The position numbers and the translations under genes are program-made. From contig OZ035998.1 in assembly GCA_964035015.1 (NCBI GenBank), forward strand, positions 41,064,531 to 41,128,530: a DNA stretch of 64,000 nt. The letters are read 5' to 3'. Source of the DNA: Corallium rubrum. Taxonomy: Eukaryota > Cnidaria > Anthozoa > Scleralcyonacea > Coralliidae. Below, piece after piece: positions 58,583 through 64,000 of the stretch; positions within the stretch are counted from its first letter, which is position 1, and each line of letters starts with the position of its first letter. The notes beneath the pieces were generated by a model that did no database searches, had not been told where the DNA came from, and saw only the letters and a list, made by a program, of their open reading frames with translations.

Positions 58583-59407
58583 TCAAATGATATTGAATGA
58601 CCAAGCGCTTTTTTCTTGAAGAATAGCGGAGAATTCTTCTACTAGTTCATTGTAGCACTGGTAAGTACTGGGAATCTCAAGCAACGGACCACAAGTATGA
58701 GCAATTGGTCGACGTGACAAACCATCCAGCTGAGTAAAAGAAACTTCGATCTGCGTTCCTTGAAGAAGAACACTTGCACCGGTCGTAAACTGGAGAAATG
58801 CTAAGACATATCCTTCAAGCGATTTCACAAACCGCTTCAAGTGCTCAAAGATGTTTCTCTCCGCATCATTGATGGGGGAAGCATGCAGTATTTTGACAAC
58901 TTTCTTAGGCGTTGGTTTCTTTTCTTCGTAAAAGGCATATAGATTTTCTGCACTCTGAAAATGATCATACGCTTTGAGGGATTGTAGAATCGGACTCCAA
59001 CAATCGGATACATAGCGAGGTCTCTGGATTAGCTCTTGGTGCGCCAATTGACAAAAGATACTCTGAATGTTCTCTTCGTTAGGAATTCGATAGCATCTGT
59101 AGCTACTCAGTAATTCCATCAAGTCAGAGTTATCAGGCAGGTTGTCTCGATTTTGCAAACAGCAATCCATCGTTTCCTTCTCATCTGCTGAAACATACAT
59201 TTTGAAACTTTTCAACAGAAATTCTTCTGAAATACTACCGTCACCCAAAATACAGCTAGAGATAAACGTAGGTGACAGAGCAAGAGGAAAGCTCCCTTCT
59301 TTGCAATATCCATAGAGTAAAACTCTTCCGATGGCTTTCCACTCGCGTTCCTGGTAGTCATGACGAATTACAGGAACCTTTGATGACGCTCCAATTGACT
59401 CATCCAT
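58583..59407 (-). CDS. HECT-like C-terminal piece
   Basis: 274 codons from MDESIGASSKVPVIR. HECT landmarks: WKAIGRVLLYGY..FPLALSP, a middle helical part, then FVKSLEGYVLAFLQFTTGAS, IEVSFTQLDGLSRRPIAHTC and LLEIPSTYQCYNELVEEF. The catalytic cysteine of the RRPIAHTC motif is at residue 239, with the family's LP.Y-like segment after it. The length covers the lower N-lobe part and the C-lobe. It resembles the HECT proteins annotated as G2/M-phase-specific E3 ligase-like in fish and invertebrates. A start here is not proven; it may be an internal exon. Confidence 0.8.
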   Translation of the reverse strand: MDESIGASSKVPVIRHDYQEREWKAIGRVLLYGYCKEGSFPLALSPTFISSCILGDGSISEEFLLKSFKMYVSADEKETMDCCLQNRDNLPDNSDLMELLSSYRCYRIPNEENIQSIFCQLAHQELIQRPRYVSDCWSPILQSLKAYDHFQSAENLYAFYEEKKPTPKKVVKILHASPINDAERNIFEHLKRFVKSLEGYVLAFLQFTTGASVLLQGTQIEVSFTQLDGLSRRPIAHTCGPLLEIPSTYQCYNELVEEFSAILQEKSAWSFNII

Positions 59408-62400
59408 CGCTCAACTCTTTTAAAAGATTTGATCAACGCCTTTTCCGACCCCAATATTCTTATTTCGTCATTATTTATTAAAGTCGTAGACAGTAACGGT
59501 AATGAAGAAGAAGGTGAAGGAAGAGGGGTTTTGAGGGACGTTTTGACCGAATTCTGGGTTTTATTTCTACAATCGTTGGCAGATTAACGCATTCAAATAT
59601 AAGCTCGTGTTGACCTGCTTCTGTTTGGGTTAGCATTCCTGCTTCAGGTTCATTATCTTCTTGTAAAGTACACCCGATAGTATCAGCTAAAGAAAAGAAA
59701 AGTTTTCTAATTGTCGAACAACATAGATACATTATAACAATCGAAATATTGTAAGGTTAGACATACTACCGAAACAAAGAACGTAGGAGTCTAACGTTTC
59801 GAGCGAAGGCCCTTCGTCAGAGAGAAGCGTAGAGAGTGTAAACAAACAACGAGCTCATATAAGGATATAAGTTCGTTTGTTTACGCTCTTTACGTTTCTC
59901 TCTGACGAAGGGCCTTCGCGTGAAACGTTAGACTCCTACGTTCTTTGTTTCGGCAGTATATCTGACCTTACTATATTTCAATTGTTGTTTCAACACTGCT
60001 CACGCAGCACGCTACTTTTATTTCACTATTTGGATACGTTTATATAAATACCTAAATCAAAAACCGATCACAATCTATGCCAACATTGTATTAGTATACT
60101 GGTGATTAGGTACTCCAAGAATTTGAGCAAGTTTGCATTTTTGCATATTATACAAGTACAATAAAACAAAATTCTTATATATCAGATCAAAAAACGTATG
60201 TCAGTATACAAATAAAAAAAAAAAATTACAGGGTTATAAATAATTAAACAATATGAACAGACCTTCAGCAATACTAAGTTGCAAAGGAGGTTGTAATTCA
60301 GACTCAATGAGATCAAGGATCTGGATGTCTGGAGATGTTTGTAATGTTGCATGTGCAAATCTTTCCACTGGTAGTGCTTCTGTTTTGCATTCCACTGGTA
60401 GTGGATCTTCTATTGGTGTTTGAACAAATGCTGGTTCTGCGAAATGTAGTGGTTCTTTCACATCCAATGGTTCTTCAACAATCTCATCTATTAAATCATT
60501 TCCAACTAAAAAAAGGAATTATTGAAAGTAGAATGTTTCTCTGAACATAAAGTATTAATATTAGTCTTTTATACTTGTATATTTTAGTGATTATTGTCAT
60601 ACAAAACAGCTACATGTATGTATAGTTATTATACATTATACACGTTTCTCTCTGATGAAGGGAATTTGCTCGAAACGTTAGAAATCTACATTCAATAGTT
60701 TTGGCAGTACTCAAACCTTACTATATAAAGTAAGAATAGTAAAAACATGTGATTACTTAGAGACCACCATCTTCTATTTCCCAGAATGCCTTGCTCTAAA
60801 CATTACAAAGTCATTACAACCAACAAAATTTTAAATTGTAGTTGTACCTAAGCACAAATAATTTAAATTTGTGCTGAGAGATTGTTTTCTGTAATTTAGT
60901 TATAATAAACAGCTAAAAATTAAAAATAACAAAATCTTTGTTAGCATAGCAACTACAAAAATTTGTATATCTATTTGTTTTTTACATTTGTGAAATAGAA
61001 TTTTACAGAGTTGTTTACCCAATACTATTTAATCAAACTGACTACAAAAAACCCCAACTGTGGCTACTTAAAACATGCTTAATATGGCACTATCTTAATT
61101 AATAATACAAGAAAATACCCAAAATACATTGTGGCAGGGAAAACAAAAATTAATAGCCAACTGCCAAAACAGACAGAAACAGATGTAAAGTTCAAGGACA
61201 TAAAAAGATGACTTTATAGGATTTCAAAGCTTGTTATCCAGTTATTTTGCTCTTTAAAAAAATGTAAAAAAAGGACATTTCAATGTGGAGTTGCCATGGC
61301 AACACATTGATTGGTATGGTCAAGAGCATGGTATCAAAAGTTGAGTATAAAATCTGATGAAAAGTCACCAAACTTTGTGTTATTATCTTTAACCAATGAG
61401 AAGTTATCAAAAGTAAGAGGGCAGATTCCCCCTCCCCTGGTGGCCTGGCCCAGGTAGGGTTAATCTGATTGTAATAAGGTAAAACATTTTTAACTTATGC
61501 ATTATGAGGTCATAAGCAGCATAAACATGAAGTAGGCTTGCAACTGGAAGGGCTTAATTATAACCAAAAGGCCATTTACATAAGTAGACTTCAAGGTGGA
61601 GGAGACTAATTATGACTAGGGGTGGATGAGTTAACCAAAATTGTACAATAAATCAGTCACACCTAAACATTCAAATTTCACGGAAAAAATACATTGTTTA
61701 GTTCTTACTTTCATAATCCATCATTTTACAGATGTACAAATTTACTCGGCTGTATGGCCTTCCAAGTGCATCCTTGTACTTTTCAACTGTAAAAGATTCT
61801 TTGGTTCCTGGTAAATGCAAGAGAGAGACGCTATTTTGACCTACAAATGTGTAAACAACCTCGCACCCGACTACCTTTGTAACAAATTGATAAAAAGGTC
61901 ATCAATCCACAACCGCAGGACTCGTACACAGGACTCTCTTCAAATACCACTTTTTAAAACTGCAGCTGGTCAACGGTCATTTACATATAGAGCTGTTCAC
62001 ATATGGAACAATTTAGACAAGAACCTAAAAGACAGCCTTTCTCTTAAAACATTTAAAACAGCACTGAAGAAACATTTGCTTGCAAAAGAAAACATTTAGT
62101 ATAAAATATCATATATTTATTTTCTTTATAAAACTTATATATGTAACCTCTACTGCATGCATAAAACTGTAAATAATTTCTGAAAAACCCTTTTAGGGAG
62201 AAATTTATTAAATATCAAATCAAATATCAAATGCAAAACCATGTCCAAATCTGGATATAACAGAATCCACTCACTATTTTCATTTTCATCATCACGAAGT
62301 TGCTTGTTGTGTGCAAGCTGTTTATCTATTCCAGCTTTCTTTACAATGACATGACAATCTGCTTTCTTCACTTCAATTGGAAGAAGTGATCCTCTTTTTA

Positions 62401-62869
62401 TTTTTAGGTGTTTTCCTTCCAATTCCACAACTCCAATGTTAATCTATGGTTAACAATAGATTTGTTCAATACATGTAATTATAATCACATCCTAAAATTC
62501 AAAATTAGATTGTTTTCACACGTTAAATACCGCTCATTCAAGTTACAAAGGAATTTTTGGCAAAACATGTACCTTTACAGTCTCATCCTTTTTCCCTTTC
62601 TTTGTTTGAACGAAACGATCATCAACTTTCCTTTTTCGTATACTTGCAAATGACACATCTTCAGCACCACACTTCCTTTCCAGATATTCTTTAAAAGTTG
62701 GTGGTTGGTTACCATTAAGATTTGAAGGCCCAGAGCCAGAGGTCGGCTCACTCGGCTGACCATTTGAGGACGTATTCGATTTGGATTCAGACCTACGACA
62801 ACCTGCTCCACAATGTTCACAAAAATTAGCATTTTCAATCCGAGAACGACCACATATAGGACAAAACAT
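58583..62869 (-). CDS. zinc-ribbon / HECT-type ubiquitin ligase-like gene of the transposon (interrupted copy)
   Basis: Five coding pieces on minus: 62869-62573, 62443-61709 (interrupted by a LINE at 61821-62228), 60505-60263, 59686 to about 59478, and 59407-58583. The first four join with matching phases (0, 1, 1). N terminus: zinc ribbon with C3, C6, C17, C20 (MFCPICGRSR.. NFCEHCG), a basic region FKEYLERKCGAED..KKGKK, then a conserved domain INIGVVELEG.. KIKRGSLLPIEV.. WILLYPDLDMVLH-LPGTKESFTVEKYKD.. GRPYSR. Middle: acidic, proline-rich. C terminus: HECT-like, see the 58583 entry. The link between piece 4 and the HECT piece is unclear: the frame of piece 4 stops at 59478, and a HECT N-lobe start was not found, so sequence may be deleted or frameshifted there. 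HECT proteins move ubiquitin from E2 via a cysteine to a substrate; what such a protein does for a transposon is unknown. Confidence 0.7.
59478..59686 (-). CDS. zinc-ribbon/HECT gene piece 4
   Basis: Acceptor TTCTTTAG. The first two bases complete an alanine with the previous exon, then DTIGCTLQEDNEPEAGM.. HELIFECVNLPTIVEIK. After about 59545 the homologous frame may change (an alternative frame reads NSVKTSLKTP and later IKSFKRVERW), and a stop follows at 59478. Confidence 0.55.
59765..59965. mobile_element. palindrome with two opposed hammerhead-like cores
   Basis: Arms of about 85 bp: CGAAACAAAGAACGTAGGAG.. and its mirror ..CCTACGTTCTTTGTTTCG. Each arm holds a CTGACGA-AGGGCCTTCGC-GAAAC motif. 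It lies in an intron of the zinc-ribbon/HECT gene, just upstream of piece 4. Confidence 0.75.
59791..59826 (-). ncRNA. hammerhead ribozyme-like core, intact consensus
   Basis: On minus, CTGACGA, a 4-bp stem II (GGGC/GCUC) with CUUC loop, then GAAAC: both conserved hammerhead strands are present. The strand with the cleavage triplet was not located, so activity is unproven. The mirror copy on plus (about 59896-59932) has GCGTGAAAC and is disrupted. Confidence 0.45.
60263..60505 (-). CDS. zinc-ribbon/HECT gene exon 3
   Basis: 243 nt. Acceptor TTTTTTTAG, donor GTCTGT. Acidic and proline-rich (EIVEEPLDVKEPLHF, QTPIEDPLPVECKTEALP, LDLIESELQPPLQL). Phases fit exon 2 and piece 4. Confidence 0.65.
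60640..60720 (+). ncRNA. hammerhead-like remnant
   Basis: CTCTCTGATGAAGGGAATTT, GCTCGAAACGTTAG: same family as the 59.8-kb motif, core CTGATGA and GAAAC kept, stem II weakened. Confidence 0.4.
60721..61696. other. intron of the zinc-ribbon/HECT gene
   Basis: AT-rich sequence with no exon or repeat that I can support. Confidence 0.5.
61709..62443 (-). pseudogene. zinc-ribbon/HECT gene exon 2, split by a LINE
   Basis: 62443-62237 encodes INIGVVELEGKHLKIKRG.. LLYPDLDMVLH; 61820-61709 resumes HLPGTKESFTVEKYKD.. YICKMMDYE before donor GTAAGA. The two sides meet exactly once the LINE and one copy of its TSD are discounted. The LINE introduces a stop in the exon frame. Confidence 0.75.
61821..62228 (+). 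mobile_element. 5'-truncated LINE inserted in an exon
   Basis: About 408 bp on plus, flanked by the direct repeat AAATGCAA (61813-61820 and 62229-62236). It encodes the C-terminal end of a LINE ORF2 (ERDAILTYKCVNNLAPDYLC, SFTYRAVHIWNNLDKNLK, stop at 62099), followed by AT-rich 3' sequence ending in repeats of AAATATC. Confidence 0.85.
62573..62869 (-). CDS. zinc-ribbon/HECT gene exon 1
   Basis: 99 codons, phase 0, donor GTACAT. A four-cysteine zinc ribbon (CPIC.. CEHC), a Ser/Pro-rich linker (SSNGQPSEPTSGSG), then TFKEYLERKCGAED and a lysine-rich end. The start lies about 180 bp inside the right array. Confidence 0.78.
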
Positions 62870-63044
62870 CTAAAACAATAATATCTTATTTGAATATAAT
62901 ACCCTCATGAATATGCAAAGCCAAGATGACACGATTGTAGTGGTAAAAAAAGCATAAAACTTGACTTACCTTATCTATTCCTTCTTGTTTTCCACATGGC
63001 CGAAGTGCCGAACTCAGACTGTCAGAGCCCGCGTTTTCGTGGTC

Positions 63045-63598
63045 AGCACTTTTGCGTTTGTGTATTGGGTTTTGCGTTTGTGTATTTGGTTTTGTGTTTG
63101 TGTATTCAGATTTGCGTTTGTGTATTTGAATTTGCGTTTGTGTATTTGGTTTTGCGTTTGTGTATTTGGTTTTGCGTTTGTGTATTGGGTTTTGCGTTTG
63201 TGTATTTGAATTTGCGTTTGTGTATTTGAATTTGCGTTTGTGTATTTGGTTTTGCGTTTGTGTATTGGGTTTTGCGTTTGTGTATTTGAATTTGCGTTTG
63301 TGTATTTGGTTTTGCGTTTGTGTATTTGGTTTTGCGTTTGTGTATTGGGTTTTGCGTTTGTGTATTTGAATTTGCGTTTGTGTATTTGAATTTGCGTTTG
63401 TGTATTTGTGTGTATTTGAATTTGCGTTTGTGTATTTGGTTTTGCGTTTGTGTATTTGGTTTTGCGTTTGTGTATTGGGTTTTGCGTTTGTGTATTTGAA
63501 TTTGCGTTTGTGTATTTGAATTTGCGTTTGTGTATTTGAATTTGCGTTTGTGTATTTGGTTTTGCGTTTGTGTATTTGAATTTGCGTTTGTGTATTGC
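63045..63598 (-). repeat. right subterminal 20-bp array
   Basis: About 27 copies of the left array's unit in inverted orientation (TTTGCGTTTGTGTATTTGGT and TTTGCGTTTGTGTATTTGAA). The order of the two variants differs from the left array. One unit is shortened near 63407. Confidence 0.95.
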
Positions 63599-63615
63599 AC
63601 CTCTGGGCCACCGTA
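63580..63615 (-). repeat. right terminal inverted repeat
   Basis: Ends TGCACCTCTGGGCCACCGTA, the mirror of the left tip, then the target duplication CCTCTC. Confidence 0.9.
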
Positions 63616-63621
63616 CCTCTC

Positions 63622-64000
63622 ACTTAGAATTCATGATTATCCTTAATTGTCAAAATGTCTAGAATTCATGATTATCCTTAATCTTAGGGTTGGGGGTAGG
63701 GAATTATTTTTTAAAATTGAGGATTATCGTTAATTCTACGATCCTTATAACTAGGAAAAGGTTTAGATGGGATCAGATCTCTAGCACAGAATCTCTAGGA
63801 CCTCCTCCGAAGATGTAGCCTTATGAAGTATGGAAATTAATGAAACCCCATCCCCGGCCCCTAACCTCAAATACTTCCGAGAGAGCTTTCTCCTCGCAAA
63901 GCCTCCACAGTCTTTTGCAAAGCTTGTGGGATGCGCAGTAAAGTTCAATACGTCACTTGGCGCAGCCTTCGAAAAAGCGAGAGATCTGTCTTCGAGCCAT
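63622..64000. other. right flank, no gene recognised
   Basis: Two direct copies of AGAATTCATGATTATCCTTA (63627 and 63661), then unique sequence with no supported exon. Confidence 0.5.

Larger units (their letters stand above)
55105..63615. mobile_element. 8.5-kb integrase-type DNA transposon carrying a zinc-ribbon/HECT gene
   Basis: Termini are inverted copies: CTACGGTGGCCCAGAGG..TGCAATACACAAACGC on the left, its mirror ending CCACCGTA on the right (right tip lacks one base). The 6-mer CCTCTC flanks it at 55099-55104 and 63616-63621. Just inside each tip lies an array of one 20-bp unit, in inverted orientation. Genes: a DDE transposase of the integrase type on plus near the left end, and a five-part zinc-ribbon/HECT gene on minus reaching in from the right end. 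The transposase resembles the family that Repbase calls IS3EU, for which I recall 6-bp duplications; that assignment needs a search. Frameshifts, a LINE and other insertions suggest this copy is inactive. Confidence 0.8.

Noticed and set aside
62886..63623. Frames of repeated TQTQNQIHKRK (also at 54953-55499)
   Set aside because: Readings of the transposon's subterminal 20-bp arrays.

Overview
The window is eukaryotic DNA from an intron-rich, transposon-rich animal, most likely a cnidarian. This rests on spliced animal genes (a multi-exon Ldh2-type malate dehydrogenase, a Mpv17L2 homologue, a cluster of rolling-stone-like six-pass membrane proteins) and on the transposon mix (Ty3/gypsy, a Penelope-like element with a GIY-YIG domain, hAT, pogo-like and TTAA-target MITEs, an integrase-type DNA transposon). 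The phylum is inference; no alignment was run. Splice sites below were read by eye and kept where GT/AG and phase agreed.

Layout. 1-1980: microsatellites. 2066-13053 (minus): the first six coding exons of a malate/L-lactate dehydrogenase family gene; the rest lies left of the window. 14978-31587 (minus): a complete four-exon Mpv17L2-like gene of 197 codons plus stop. Its intron 2 holds a three-level nest, a tRNA-derived SINE split by a hAT-like element (8-bp TSD), itself split by a nearly intact Ty3/gypsy element (19450-23854, 5-bp TSD). A TTAA MITE abuts the gene's stop codon. 32.3-34.5 kb: foldback elements and minisatellites. 34497-37422 (minus), 47159-50598 (plus) and 52842-54737 (plus): three intact rolling-stone-like genes with the same two-exon plan (28-29-codon first exon, phase-0 intron, large second exon), plus a decayed paralogue at about 44.06-44.58 kb. 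37.93-40.65 kb: two near-identical, 5'-truncated Penelope-like copies fused head to head.

55105-63615 is the most interesting unit, an 8.5-kb DNA transposon flanked by the 6-bp direct repeat CCTCTC. Its ends are inverted copies of CTACGGTGGCCCAGAGG followed inwards by arrays of a 20-bp unit. It carries, on plus, an integrase-like DDE transposase (two frameshifts) and, convergently on minus, a multi-exon gene with an N-terminal zinc ribbon and a C-terminal HECT-type ubiquitin-ligase lobe. A truncated LINE interrupts one exon of that gene, so this copy is probably dead. An element pairing a transposase with a HECT-type protein is the best candidate here for something poorly described.

Most remaining DNA is foldback/MITE sequence, minisatellites and old dispersed repeats. 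No rRNA, functional tRNA, CRISPR array or bacterial-type gene was seen.
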